A DNA stretch of 53,257 nucleotides from Parapedobacter defluvii (GTDB taxonomy: Bacteria > Bacteroidota > Bacteroidia > Sphingobacteriales > Sphingobacteriaceae), in assembly GCF_014642075.1 (NCBI RefSeq), contig NZ_BMIK01000027.1, positions 1 through 53,257 of the forward strand, written 5' to 3'. Positions within the stretch are counted from its first letter, which is position 1, and every line of letters begins with the position of its first letter. The position numbers were made by a program, and so were the translations under genes. Positions 15,884-24,412 of the stretch are shown here, piece after piece. The notes under the pieces were generated by a model. That model had not been told where the DNA came from. It was given only the letters and a program-made list of their open reading frames with translations, and did no database searches.

Positions 15884-16462
15884 ATGATACCAAAGAAAAT
15901 CGTGGTAGCCATTACAGGTGCAAGCGGCTCGATCTATGCCAAAGTATTACTTGATAAGTTATTGGCTTGCCAGCACCAATTAGCGTCTGTGGGTGTAGTG
16001 ATGTCTGATAATGCCAAGGATGTGTGGAAATTTGAGCTGGGAAATGACGATTACACAAAATACCCCTTTGCATTTTACGAAAGGAATGATTTTTACGCTC
16101 CGTTTGCTTCAGGATCTGCCAAATTCGACACCATGATTGTGTGTCCCTGTTCAATGGGAACACTGGCAAGAATCGCGGGGGGGACTTCATCCGACTTGAC
16201 CACCCGCGCTGCGGACGTGATGTTGAAAGAACGCCGAAGACTTATTTTAGTGCCGAGAGAAACCCCAATGAGTCTTATCCATCTGCGCAATATGCAGGTA
16301 GTTACCGAAGCGGGCGGTATCATCTGCCCCGCGAGTCCATCGTTTTATAGCTTGCCGAAAAATTTCGAGGAATTGGCCGCTACCGTAATTGATCGGGTAA
16401 TGGAATTGACAGGGCTCGAATCGGGCGGATATGAATGGGGAAGTACACAATTTCAAAAATAA
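15884..16462 (+). CDS. ubiX: Flavin prenyltransferase UbiX
   Basis: Joins a dimethylallyl group to FMN to make prenylated FMN, the cofactor of UbiD-type decarboxylases. The 192-residue product has the flavin-binding start VVAITGASGSIYAKVLL, the conserved VCPCSMGTLARIAGG segment and the RRLILVPRETPMSLIHLRNM block that forms the active site; length is normal. No ubiD is nearby in the window; the partner must lie elsewhere. It stands alone behind its own promoter. Confidence 0.95.
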   Translation: MIPKKIVVAITGASGSIYAKVLLDKLLACQHQLASVGVVMSDNAKDVWKFELGNDDYTKYPFAFYERNDFYAPFASGSAKFDTMIVCPCSMGTLARIAGGTSSDLTTRAADVMLKERRRLILVPRETPMSLIHLRNMQVVTEAGGIICPASPSFYSLPKNFEELAATVIDRVMELTGLESGGYEWGSTQFQK

Positions 16463-16486
16463 ATAGTTGCATTGCTGCTGATTTTG

Positions 16487-16494
16487 TACTTTTG
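16487..16494 (+). promoter_or_regulatory. -7 box upstream of the dihydroorotase-like operon
   Basis: TACTTTTG fits TAnnTTTG. The closest -33 TTG (16467-16469) is 17 bases away, shorter than usual. It would give a leader of about 80 bases. Confidence 0.4.
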
Positions 16495-16580
16495 TTCTTT
16501 AATGAATGCATACGCTACCGTATTTCCATTAAAAATCAACTTTCCGGTCTTATTAGAACCTTTTTCGTCGTATTACATCC

Positions 16581-17849
16581 ATGGATAACTTACTCATCAA
16601 ATCCGCTCGTATTTTCTTCCCCAATACTCCCTTTCACGGTAAAGAGTTAGATGTTTTGGTAAAGAAAGGGGTAATTACCAAGATCGCAGGGCAAATTAAA
16701 GAAGATGTTACGAATCTGGACGTCTTTGATGCAAAAGGGCAGTACTTGGTGCCGGGATTTTTTGATATGAACGTCAATTTCGGCGAACCGGGTCTGGAAA
16801 CAAAGGAAGATATTGTATCAGGTTGTGCAGCAGCATTGGCAGGAGGGGTAACGGGGGTGGCAGTCCATCCCAATACGCATCCGCCGGTACACAGCCGGTC
16901 TGAAGTAGCCTTGATTGTAAACCGTTCCAGACCGTTGCCTGTCGACGTACATCCGATCGGCACGATCAGCAAAAAGCGGCAGGGGGAAGAGCTGGCGGAG
17001 CTGTACGACATGAAACTAACAGGTGCAATCGCTTTCTGTGATGGAGATAAGCCGGTGCAACAGGCAGGATTGATGAGTCGGGCATTGCTATACAGTAAAG
17101 GGTTTGACGGGCTGATTATTTCATGTCCTGAAGATGCGTCGGTCGCTGCGGGAGGAAAGATGAACGAGGGAGTAACCAGCACTTACCTCGGAATGAAAGG
17201 AAATCCCAATCTTGCCGAGGCGCTGATGGTGGCGCGCGATCTATACCTTGCTGAATACAACGATGCGCCGATACACTTTACTACGATCAGCACCGCAGAA
17301 AGTGTTGAACTTATCCGCAAAGCCAAGGCAAAAGGTATAAAAGTGACCTGTGATGTAGCTGCCCATCATTTAGTGATGACGGATGACTTGATTGCCGGTT
17401 TTGACAGCAATTATAAAGTCAGTCCTCCGTTGCGGACCCAAACAGATATACGTGCGTTACGGAAAGGATTGAAAGATGGAACCATTGATGCCATTGTGTC
17501 ACAACATACCCCGCATGAGATTGAATATAAAAATGTTGAATATCAAATTGCTGCAGAAGGTATCATCGGTTTACAGACGTTATTGCCTTTGGCACTGCAA
17601 GCGGGCCTGACGGTGGATCAGCTGGTCGACAAATTGGCTATGGGCCCGCGGCGTGTGCTGGGCATTCCTCTGCCGGAATTCCAGGAGCAAGCCTTGGCCA
17701 ATTTCATTTTGCTGGATACGGAATTGAAATGGCAGTTTGACTCGCAGACAAATCGATCCAAATCAAGTAACAGTCCGCTGATGGGAAAAGAGTTGAAAGG
17801 GAAAGTAACATTGGCTGTCAATAAACGTCAAATTATAAACACACAGTAA
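16581..17849 (+). CDS. Dihydroorotase-like amidohydrolase lacking metal ligands
   Basis: The 422-residue protein has the full amidohydrolase/dihydroorotase fold (LVPGFFDMNVNFGEPG, AGGVTGVAVHPNTHPP, HFTTISTAES, CDVAAHH). Key catalytic positions are changed: the metal-binding His-x-His is Asn64-Val-Asn66, the usual histidine before the ED pair is absent (SCPED at 181-185), and the catalytic Asp of SDHAPH is Gln (SQHTPH). True pyrimidine-pathway dihydroorotase needs these residues, so this is probably the non-catalytic or altered branch common in Bacteroidota, possibly a partner of aspartate transcarbamylase. It heads a tight run with an acidic protein, DUF4199 and two glycosyltransferases. Often annotated pyrC; that name is doubtful here. 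Confidence 0.8.
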   Translation: MDNLLIKSARIFFPNTPFHGKELDVLVKKGVITKIAGQIKEDVTNLDVFDAKGQYLVPGFFDMNVNFGEPGLETKEDIVSGCAAALAGGVTGVAVHPNTHPPVHSRSEVALIVNRSRPLPVDVHPIGTISKKRQGEELAELYDMKLTGAIAFCDGDKPVQQAGLMSRALLYSKGFDGLIISCPEDASVAAGGKMNEGVTSTYLGMKGNPNLAEALMVARDLYLAEYNDAPIHFTTISTAESVELIRKAKAKGIKVTCDVAAHHLVMTDDLIAGFDSNYKVSPPLRTQTDIRALRKGLKDGTIDAIVSQHTPHEIEYKNVEYQIAAEGIIGLQTLLPLALQAGLTVDQLVDKLAMGPRRVLGIPLPEFQEQALANFILLDTELKWQFDSQTNRSKSSNSPLMGKELKGKVTLAVNKRQIINTQ

Positions 17850-17853
17850 GCCT

Positions 17854-18522
17854 ATGGATACCTATGTAGTTCAGGCGCTCGAAAACAGCGTACAGGCATA
17901 TGGCTCAATAGAGCAAAAGGATGGAAACGGTATGCTCCGTCAACTTACCGAAATATTTGCGGGGGATGGAGCTTTTTTGGACAAGGTTTCGTTGGTGGAC
18001 CGGGTGTTTGATGATTTTCCGCAGTTTGAGGAATTACGGGAAATTACGTTCGACCTATTATTGTTGAATTTCTTCGCTGCCGATGTTAAAAAACTGGAGG
18101 AAGACTACTTGGAATCGGATGAGTGGGAGGAGATCGAAGATCGGACCATTGACCGGGGAACGGAGCTGTTGAATGTATTGCTTTACTTGCGGGAATGTGC
18201 GGATGAACAGATTGAACCCCAATTGGATGATTATCTCCGGGAATTTCTGCTGGTAGACGACGATGAATTTCAGGATGAACACCGTATTTATGAACCGGTA
18301 ATCGCTCATCAGATTTTGGTGGATAGCTCCTATGCCGAAATTGCTAAAGTTGCCTCAAAGATTTCTGAAGATCACGAGCTGGCAGAGTTGTTTTATCCAA
18401 TCATGGGATTCTTTTACGAACAGCATCCCGCGGCAGAAGATCTGAACCTTTATGTTCGTCACAGTGCAAATCCTGCCTTTGATGCGGCGGTATACCAACT
18501 GTTAGTTGCCTATAATCATTAA
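17854..18522 (+). CDS. Hypothetical acidic protein
   Basis: A 222-residue acidic, mainly helical protein that I do not assign to a named family. There is no signal peptide or membrane helix. It is rich in Asp/Glu (for example DYLESDEWEEIEDR and LLVDDDEFQDEH). It starts 4 bp after the dihydroorotase-like gene and ends 15 bp before the DUF4199 gene, so it is surely co-transcribed. Position suggests it belongs to the same Sphingobacteriaceae-conserved unit; function unknown. Confidence 0.75.
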   Translation: MDTYVVQALENSVQAYGSIEQKDGNGMLRQLTEIFAGDGAFLDKVSLVDRVFDDFPQFEELREITFDLLLLNFFAADVKKLEEDYLESDEWEEIEDRTIDRGTELLNVLLYLRECADEQIEPQLDDYLREFLLVDDDEFQDEHRIYEPVIAHQILVDSSYAEIAKVASKISEDHELAELFYPIMGFFYEQHPAAEDLNLYVRHSANPAFDAAVYQLLVAYNH

Positions 18523-18537
18523 TTAGAACACATAGCC

Positions 18538-19113
18538 ATGACAACAACAAATCTGAACACCGTAAATGCCAGAAAAATTGCGATTAATAATGCACTGATC
18601 TGGGCACTTATCAACATCATCATTTTTCTGTTGGTGTATTACGCTTCCCCTTCGCTGATGGGTAATTTTGCATATGGATTCATTCAGTTAGCCATCGGCA
18701 TCGGTCTGGCCATTTATTTTATACTTGATTTAAGAAAAAAGATAGGAGGGTATTGGTCATTCCGGGAAGCATTGGGCAATATTTTTCTGATGTTCATCGT
18801 ACAGTTCGTTGTGGTAACGTTATTTACGACAGCTTTTGGCAAATGGATAGAACCCAATTATGCAGATACCATGCGCGAGATTTCGCTTAATGCCACCACA
18901 CGCGTAGCGGAGACATTTAGTTCCGATCAGGAGCAAATTGATAAAATTATCGAAGAAGCGGAAAAAAATATCGAAAAACAGGTCAATCCCGGTTTTATGG
19001 ACGTTGTAAAGGGATTGGCCCTGGGTGCCATTTTTTATTTTATTGGCGCACTTATTTTTGCCGCGATTTTCAAACGGAATCCTCCGGTATTTGCACCTGT
19101 GGCCGAAGAGTAA
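18538..19113 (+). CDS. DUF4199 family membrane protein
   Basis: A 191-residue integral membrane protein with about four helices: two near the N-terminus (LIWALINIIIFLLVYYA and FIQLAIGIGLAIYFIL), one central (NIFLMFIVQFVVVTLFTTAF) and one near the C-terminus (GLALGAIFYFIGALIFAAIF). A soluble, charged loop (about residues 105-160) separates the last two. This is the DUF4199 pattern. Function unknown; it commonly stands just before a glycosyltransferase, as here. Confidence 0.82.
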   Translation: MTTTNLNTVNARKIAINNALIWALINIIIFLLVYYASPSLMGNFAYGFIQLAIGIGLAIYFILDLRKKIGGYWSFREALGNIFLMFIVQFVVVTLFTTAFGKWIEPNYADTMREISLNATTRVAETFSSDQEQIDKIIEEAEKNIEKQVNPGFMDVVKGLALGAIFYFIGALIFAAIFKRNPPVFAPVAEE

Positions 19114-19119
19114 CGCTCA

Positions 19120-20070
19120 ATGGATATCTCGGTTGTCATTCCTTTGTATAACGAGGCCGAATCGTTGCCGGAGCTTACTGCGTGGATCAGGCAGGTGATG
19201 GATAATCACGGCTTCAGCTACGAGATTATTTTGGTAGACGACGGTAGCACGGATGAATCGTGGATGGTAATTGAGGGATTGAAAGCGATGAATCCTAAAA
19301 TTGTTGCAATTAAATTCCGCCGGAATTACGGGAAGTCTGCTGCGCTTAATGTAGGGTTTGCCGCAGCTCAGGGTAACGTGGTCATTACCATGGACGCGGA
19401 CCTGCAGGATAGTCCGGATGAAATTCCGGAATTATACAAGCGGATTGTTCGGGATGATTTTGATCTGGTGTCGGGATGGAAACGGCAACGCCACGATCCA
19501 CCCAGCAAAACGATTCCGACCAAACTTTTTAATTCGGTAACCCGGGGCATGTCGGGTATCCATAACCTCCACGACTTCAACTGTGGGTTAAAAGCATACA
19601 AAAAGGAAGTAGTAAAAAGCATCGAAGTATACGGAGAGATGCACCGCTATATTCCCGTTATTGCCAAGTGGGCCGGTTTTAAGCGAATTGACGAACAGGT
19701 TGTGCAGCATTATCCACGCAAATATGGGAAGACCAAATTTGGCCCGGGTCGGTTTATTAAAGGCTTTTTGGATTTGTTATCGATCTTTTTTGTTGGTAAA
19801 TTCGGGAAGCGTCCCATGCATTTTTTTGGCACCATGGGCGTGTTGAGCTTTTTCGCAGGGTTTGTCATCGCAGTATGGCTCATCGTCGAAAAACTCGTCA
19901 GTATAGCCAATCAGAGTCCGTATCGCAATGTTACCGAGCAGCCACTTTTTTTCTTTGCGTTGATTGCGATTGTTATCGGTACGCAGCTGTTTCTGACAGG
20001 TTTTGTTGCTGAACTGATTTCCCGGAGTAGTTCCGAGCGTAATAACTATCAGATTGAGAAGATCATTTGA
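19120..20070 (+). CDS. GT2 glycosyltransferase with membrane anchor (GtrB/DPM-like)
   Basis: The 316-residue protein has a GT-A domain in the first 225 residues: SVVIPLYNEAESLPEL, ILVDDGSTDES, and the nucleotide-sugar/metal motif DADLQDSP. Two transmembrane helices follow (FFGTMGVLSFFAGFVIAVWL, then FFFALIAIVIGTQLFLTGFV). This architecture is that of GtrB/dolichyl-phosphate-mannose-synthase-like enzymes, which move a sugar from a nucleotide donor to undecaprenyl phosphate at the cytosolic face of the inner membrane. The donor is unknown. The stop overlaps the next start (TGATG). Confidence 0.9.
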   Translation: MDISVVIPLYNEAESLPELTAWIRQVMDNHGFSYEIILVDDGSTDESWMVIEGLKAMNPKIVAIKFRRNYGKSAALNVGFAAAQGNVVITMDADLQDSPDEIPELYKRIVRDDFDLVSGWKRQRHDPPSKTIPTKLFNSVTRGMSGIHNLHDFNCGLKAYKKEVVKSIEVYGEMHRYIPVIAKWAGFKRIDEQVVQHYPRKYGKTKFGPGRFIKGFLDLLSIFFVGKFGKRPMHFFGTMGVLSFFAGFVIAVWLIVEKLVSIANQSPYRNVTEQPLFFFALIAIVIGTQLFLTGFVAELISRSSSERNNYQIEKII

Positions 20071-21083
20071 TGGGCATGCAACCGATTTTTTTTTCGCTGA
20101 TTATTCCCTTGTACAACCGGCCTCAGGAGATCGATGAGTTACTGGAAAGTCTTACTCATCAACGTTACCGGCCGTTCGAAGTACTGGTTATTGAAGATGG
20201 TTCCGTGCACGATGCAAAGGCGATTGTTGAGGGGTACCGGGACCGGTTGGATGTTCATTATTACGTTAAACCCAATGAGGGGCAGGGGTTTACGCGGAAT
20301 TTTGGGTTTGAGCGGGCAAAAGGTGACTACTTCGTCATTTTTGATTCGGATTGTTTGATTCCACCCGATTATCTGACCCACGTGGCTGCCTTTCTGGAAC
20401 AGGTACCACTCGATGCATACGGTGGTCCGGATGCTGCCCACGAAACATTTACACCGGTGCAGCAGGCCATCAGCTATTCGATGACCTCACCCTTTACGAC
20501 GGGGGGGATACGGGGAAATAAACGGCATATCGGTACCTTTCATCCGCGTAGTTTCAATATGGGCGTATCGCGGAATGTATGGGAACAGGTCGGCGGATTT
20601 AAACTTACCCGGCTGGGAGAAGATATTGAATATAGTATCCGGATACAGGCTTCTGGATTTAAAATCGGCCTGATTCCGGATGCCGTGGTTTATCACAAAC
20701 GGCGTACGGATTTTTGGCAGTTTTATAAGCAGCTGCATTTTTTTGGAAGAGCACGTATCAATATTTATAAACATTTTCCGCAGGAACTGAAGCTTGTCCA
20801 TTTTTTTCCGGCAGCATTTGTTTGTTTCTTATTGGCTTTGGTGTTATTGAATATCGGGTGGGCATTGGGCGTGTCCACGGGTAATTGCATTTCCATTTTG
20901 GCAAAAGGGTTTGATGGGTTGCTTGTCGTATACACTTTTCTTATTTTTTTTCATTCGCTGCTGAAAACCAGTCGTATCCGTGTGGCTTTGCTTAGCGTGG
21001 TTGCTGCATATGTCCAATTGATTGCTTACGGACTGGGGTTTATGCAGGATCTGTGGAAGTGCGTGCTTTTGAGAGCGGATTAG
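20070..21083 (+). CDS. GT2 glycosyltransferase
   Basis: The 337-residue protein has an N-terminal GT-A domain (FFSLIIPLYNRPQEIDELL, VLVIEDGSVHD, and FDSDCLIPPDY in place of the DxD motif), an acceptor-side GEDIEYSIRI motif, and about three C-terminal transmembrane helices (FFPAAFVCFLLALVLLNIGWAL onwards). It is likely to add sugars to a lipid-linked or surface glycan. The ATG at 20070 is used because it overlaps the previous stop; a TTG one codon earlier is also possible. It ends the run that began with the dihydroorotase-like gene. Confidence 0.88.
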   Translation: MGMQPIFFSLIIPLYNRPQEIDELLESLTHQRYRPFEVLVIEDGSVHDAKAIVEGYRDRLDVHYYVKPNEGQGFTRNFGFERAKGDYFVIFDSDCLIPPDYLTHVAAFLEQVPLDAYGGPDAAHETFTPVQQAISYSMTSPFTTGGIRGNKRHIGTFHPRSFNMGVSRNVWEQVGGFKLTRLGEDIEYSIRIQASGFKIGLIPDAVVYHKRRTDFWQFYKQLHFFGRARINIYKHFPQELKLVHFFPAAFVCFLLALVLLNIGWALGVSTGNCISILAKGFDGLLVVYTFLIFFHSLLKTSRIRVALLSVVAAYVQLIAYGLGFMQDLWKCVLLRAD

Positions 21084-21177
21084 CTAGCAGCAAAGGTTAC
21101 TGGCTGCGTTGTGGATAAAACAGTTTTGCGATTTCGTTGTATGAATTGTATTTTGGCACGTCAAAAATTGAACTTCG

Positions 21178-21450
21178 TTGCTAGCGAATACACAACATAG
21201 TCTGGAAAAACTGGAATCTCTGCTACGAGACCTCGGATACCGGGTGCGGTATGAAAAAGGCAATTTCAAAACCGGTGCATGTGTGTTGCAAAACAACAAA
21301 GTGGTGGTTGTCAATCGATTTTCGAACCTGGAAGTGAAGATTGGGGCACTGTTAGGTATATTGCGCGATATGCCGTTGGATGGAGCCGGATTGGATGAGA
21401 AGCAGCGGCAGTTTTTTCGAAGTATCAAACAAACTAAACTAGCGATTTGA
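21178..21450 (+). CDS. Small conserved hypothetical protein
   Basis: A 90-residue soluble protein (SLEKLESLLRDLGYRVRYEKG, then GACVLQNNKVVVVNRF). I do not recognise a named domain, but Bacteroidota genomes commonly carry such a short gene just before a PhnP-like hydrolase. The start is TTG at 21178: the frame has a stop three codons upstream and no ATG before residue 60, so a rare start is required. Its TGA overlaps the TTG start of the next gene. Confidence 0.7.
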   Translation: MLANTQHSLEKLESLLRDLGYRVRYEKGNFKTGACVLQNNKVVVVNRFSNLEVKIGALLGILRDMPLDGAGLDEKQRQFFRSIKQTKLAI

Positions 21451-22214
21451 CCATAAAATTTTTAGGAACCGGAACATCACAGGGTATTCCTGTAATTGCG
21501 TGCGACTGCGAGGTATGTAGGTCGCCCGATATCCGGGATAAGCGCCTGCGCTCATCGGTATTGTTGCAACTGGGCGATAAAAATATCGTCATCGATACCG
21601 GACCGGATTTCCGGTATCAGATGTTGCGGGAACAGGTTGACCACCTGGATGCCATTCTCTTTACCCATTCACATAAAGATCACATAGCTGGGCTGGATGA
21701 TGTGCGGGCATTTAACAGGCAACAGGGGAAAGCCATCGATATTTATGCGACAGATGAGGTACATGAGGCGCTGAAGCGTGAATTTTACTATGCATTTTCG
21801 GCAAAGAAATACCCGGGTGTTCCTCAGTTAGCGCTCCACGAAATAGATTCAACCCCGTTTTCCTTGTTTAGCACGGAAATCATTCCAATTGAAGTCATGC
21901 ACTATATGATGCCTGTACTGGGTTTCCGGGTAGGTGATTTTACGTATATAACAGACGCCAAGACCGTAAGCGAAACAGAAATCAGAAAAATTGCCGGCAC
22001 AAAGATATTGGTCGTTAATGCATTGCAGCGTGACCCCCATATTTCTCACTTTACCTTAGACGAAGCCATCACGTTTGCCCAACGTATCGGGGCTGAGCAT
22101 ACCTACTTTACGCACATCAGCCACCGGCTCGGGCGCCACGAGGAGGTACAGCGGGAACTGCCCAACGGAATTTCATTGGCGTATGATGGACTGGTGCTGA
22201 ATATGGCGCACTAA
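21447..22214 (+). CDS. PhnP-like metallo-beta-lactamase-fold hydrolase
   Basis: The 255-residue protein belongs to the PhnP group of metallo-beta-lactamase phosphodiesterases. The opening FLGTGTSQGIPVIACDCEVC carries the structural zinc cysteines (19, 21, 24), and the catalytic THSHKDH motif is at 73-79 (His74, His76, Asp78, His79), followed by GLDDVRAF. PhnP cleaves cyclic phosphodiesters in phosphonate use, but no phosphonate genes are present here, so the substrate is unknown. Start TTG at 21447, overlapping the previous stop; no ATG precedes the conserved start. Confidence 0.9.
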   Translation: MTIKFLGTGTSQGIPVIACDCEVCRSPDIRDKRLRSSVLLQLGDKNIVIDTGPDFRYQMLREQVDHLDAILFTHSHKDHIAGLDDVRAFNRQQGKAIDIYATDEVHEALKREFYYAFSAKKYPGVPQLALHEIDSTPFSLFSTEIIPIEVMHYMMPVLGFRVGDFTYITDAKTVSETEIRKIAGTKILVVNALQRDPHISHFTLDEAITFAQRIGAEHTYFTHISHRLGRHEEVQRELPNGISLAYDGLVLNMAH

Positions 22215-22315
22215 ACTTCACGCTGCCAAAAACCTTTTTACAAAAATGGTGTTGTTTATATTGATTGTTAATCAATGAATAATCAATTAATTAAAAACAA
22301 TTAACCTCTGTAATC

Positions 22316-22468
22316 ATGGGAAATTTGCTTTATGTTATCGCTGTTATTTTGGTTATCGCGTGGGCGATCAGTTATTTTGGTGGATATTACACCGGTGGAA
22401 TCATCCATATTTTACTGGTGATTGCCATTATCGCCATTCTATTGCGTGTCATCCGGAGTGCAGCCTGA
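22316..22468 (+). CDS. Small Lmo0937-family membrane protein
   Basis: A 50-residue hydrophobic protein: MGNLLYVIAVILVIAWAI, a glycine-rich turn (FGGYYTGG), then IIHILLVIAIIAILLRVI. Two short helices joined by a Gly/Tyr turn are the signature of the Lmo0937 family, abundant stress-associated membrane peptides of unknown role. It has a free-standing position after a 100-bp AT-rich spacer. Its last 30 bases overlap the 3' end of ispD on the other strand. Confidence 0.85.
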   Translation: MGNLLYVIAVILVIAWAISYFGGYYTGGIIHILLVIAIIAILLRVIRSAA

Positions 22469-23161
22469 GTAAGTACCCGATAGGATTGCTGCGATACGTA
22501 AATCTTCCGGGAAGGTAATTTTGATATTACGGGTATCCCCATCAACCAATGTGATAGGATACCCTTTTTTTTCAACCACCGATGCATCGTCTGTAAATGC
22601 ATTGTCTTCATCTAGCTTATACGATTCGGAAAGGATAACGCCGTTAAAAGTCTGGGGCGTTTGCATCAGGTAGACTTGTTGTCTCGGATATGCATTGTTT
22701 TTTAAGCCATTGCTGCTTTTCAACCGGACTGAGTTGGTGCTTTGGATAGCCAAGGCTGCGGCTCCGTAGCGTGCCGCCTGATCGAAGGTAGCGTCTATCA
22801 AAGTGGGTGCAATTAATGGCCTTGCTGCATCGTGAACAGCGATAAGGCTTTGTGAAAGATCGGTACACCTTAATTGCACGGCGGCCAAACCGTTTTTGAC
22901 GCTTTCAAACCGACTTTTACCACCGCTAGCAACAACATGTGGAATGTCAAAGTTGTATTTTTCACAGAGCTCGGACCAATAGCCATGCTGGGCAGATGGG
23001 ATGACAACAACGATTTGTGGCGAATATTTACTGTTATGAAACGCACGGATGGCGTGCATCGCTACCGGTATACCATTTAATGGCAAAAACTGCTTGGGTG
23101 TATCTGAACCCATCCGGGTACCCGTTCCGCCTCCAACGACGATTGCATAATGCTCCTGCAT
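22439..23161 (-). CDS. ispD: 2-C-methyl-D-erythritol 4-phosphate cytidylyltransferase
   Basis: Third step of the MEP isoprenoid pathway: couples CTP with methylerythritol phosphate. The 240-residue product has the nucleotide-binding loop GGGTGTRMGSDTPKQFLPL, VASGGKSRFESVKNGL, and the AVHDAARPLI motif. The ATG at 23159-23161 is preferred; an upstream in-frame GTG would add six residues. The 3' end overlaps a small membrane protein gene on the opposite strand by 30 bp. queA lies 31 bp upstream on the same strand, so the two are probably co-transcribed. Confidence 0.95.
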   Translation of the reverse strand: MQEHYAIVVGGGTGTRMGSDTPKQFLPLNGIPVAMHAIRAFHNSKYSPQIVVVIPSAQHGYWSELCEKYNFDIPHVVASGGKSRFESVKNGLAAVQLRCTDLSQSLIAVHDAARPLIAPTLIDATFDQAARYGAAALAIQSTNSVRLKSSNGLKNNAYPRQQVYLMQTPQTFNGVILSESYKLDEDNAFTDDASVVEKKGYPITLVDGDTRNIKITFPEDLRIAAILSGTYSGCTPDDTQ

Positions 23162-23192
23162 GTTATCCACCTTTGCCACCGATCACCGATCC

Positions 23193-24242
23193 CTAAATAA
23201 TCAGCATAGCATCTCCATAGCTATAAAACCGGTATTTTTCTTTCACAGCAATTTCGTAAGCATTCATCACATTTTCGTATCCACCAAATGCAGCGATCAT
23301 AACCAATAAGGTAGATTCAGGTGTATGAAAATTGGTAATCATGCTGTTAGCAATACTGAAGTCATAGGGCGGATAGATGAATTTACTGGTCCATTCGTTT
23401 GCTGGCTTCAGGTGCTTATCGGCGGAGACGGATGACTCGATTGCCCGCATTGAGGTGGTGCCTACAGCACATACCCGCCGCTTGGCGTCAATTGCCTTAT
23501 TCACGGTCCTGGCTGCCTCTTCCGGGATGATGAATTGTTCCGAATCCATCTTGTGTTTAGTGAGGTCTTCTACCTCGACCTGCCGGAAAGTACCCAAGCC
23601 GACGTGGAGGGTGATTTCTGCAAACTCCACACCCTTTAGCTCCAACCGTTTCATGAGTTCGCGGCTAAAGTGCAAGCCGGCGGTAGGGGCGGCGACGGCG
23701 CCTTCGTGCTTTGCAAATATAGTTTGGTACCGGAATTTGTCTTCTGGCGTAGCCTTGCGTTTGATGTATTTCGGCAGCGGGGTTTCACCCAGGATTTCAA
23801 TGTTCCGGCGAAATTCCTCATCGGTTCCATCAAACAGGAAACGGATGGTGCGGCCACGTGATGTGGTGTTGTCCACTACCTCGGCTACCAATAAATCGTC
23901 ATCGCCAAAGTATAACTTGTTACCTACGCGGATTTTACGTGCGGGATCTACCAGCACATCCCACAGGCGTAGTTCCTTATTCAGCTCGCGGAGCAGAAAC
24001 ACCTCAATGGTGGCACCTGTTTTTTCCTTATTGCCGTACATACGGGCCGGAAATACCTTTGTGTTGTTAAGGATCATTACATCCTTATCATCAAAATAAT
24101 TCAGGATGTCTTTGAATATTTTATGTTCGATTTTACCGGTTTTGCGGTCGAGCACCATCAATCGGGATTCATCGCGGCTTTCGGTTGGCTCATAGGCAAT
24201 CAGGGATTCGGGCAAATTGAACTTAAACTGTGATAGCTTCAT
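23193..24242 (-). CDS. queA: tRNA preQ1(34) S-adenosylmethionine ribosyltransferase-isomerase
   Basis: Adds the epoxycyclopentanediol precursor to preQ1 in tRNA, using the ribosyl group of S-adenosylmethionine, in queuosine synthesis. The 349-residue product is full length. It begins [19 protein letters not shown] and contains the conserved [35 protein letters not shown] and [10 protein letters not shown] blocks. A consensus -7 box lies 59 bases upstream. It is divergent from the FtsX-like permease. Confidence 0.96.
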   Translation of the reverse strand: MKLSQFKFNLPESLIAYEPTESRDESRLMVLDRKTGKIEHKIFKDILNYFDDKDVMILNNTKVFPARMYGNKEKTGATIEVFLLRELNKELRLWDVLVDPARKIRVGNKLYFGDDDLLVAEVVDNTTSRGRTIRFLFDGTDEEFRRNIEILGETPLPKYIKRKATPEDKFRYQTIFAKHEGAVAAPTAGLHFSRELMKRLELKGVEFAEITLHVGLGTFRQVEVEDLTKHKMDSEQFIIPEEAARTVNKAIDAKRRVCAVGTTSMRAIESSVSADKHLKPANEWTSKFIYPPYDFSIANSMITNFHTPESTLLVMIAAFGGYENVMNAYEIAVKEKYRFYSYGDAMLII

Positions 24243-24300
24243 TGTTGATGTGAAATTTTAAGATAGGGCACCACGTATGCCCAACGTATAAATTAGCGTG

Positions 24301-24308
24301 CAAAGTTA
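24301..24308 (-). promoter_or_regulatory. -7 box upstream of queA
   Basis: TAACTTTG on the minus strand fits TAnnTTTG; no clear -33 TTTG is seen. It would give a leader of about 50 bases. Confidence 0.4.
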
Positions 24309-24412
24309 TGAAATTATTTATTATTATAATGTTGTTTCTGTCGCTTTATTGTATATACAAAAACTTTACGTTAGTTTGTAACTAATAACGGAACTATCCG
24401 TCTAAACATTAT

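Noticed and set aside
16581-17849. Ordinary pyrC dihydroorotase
   Set aside because: The essential metal ligands and catalytic Asp are substituted, so the standard name would mislead.
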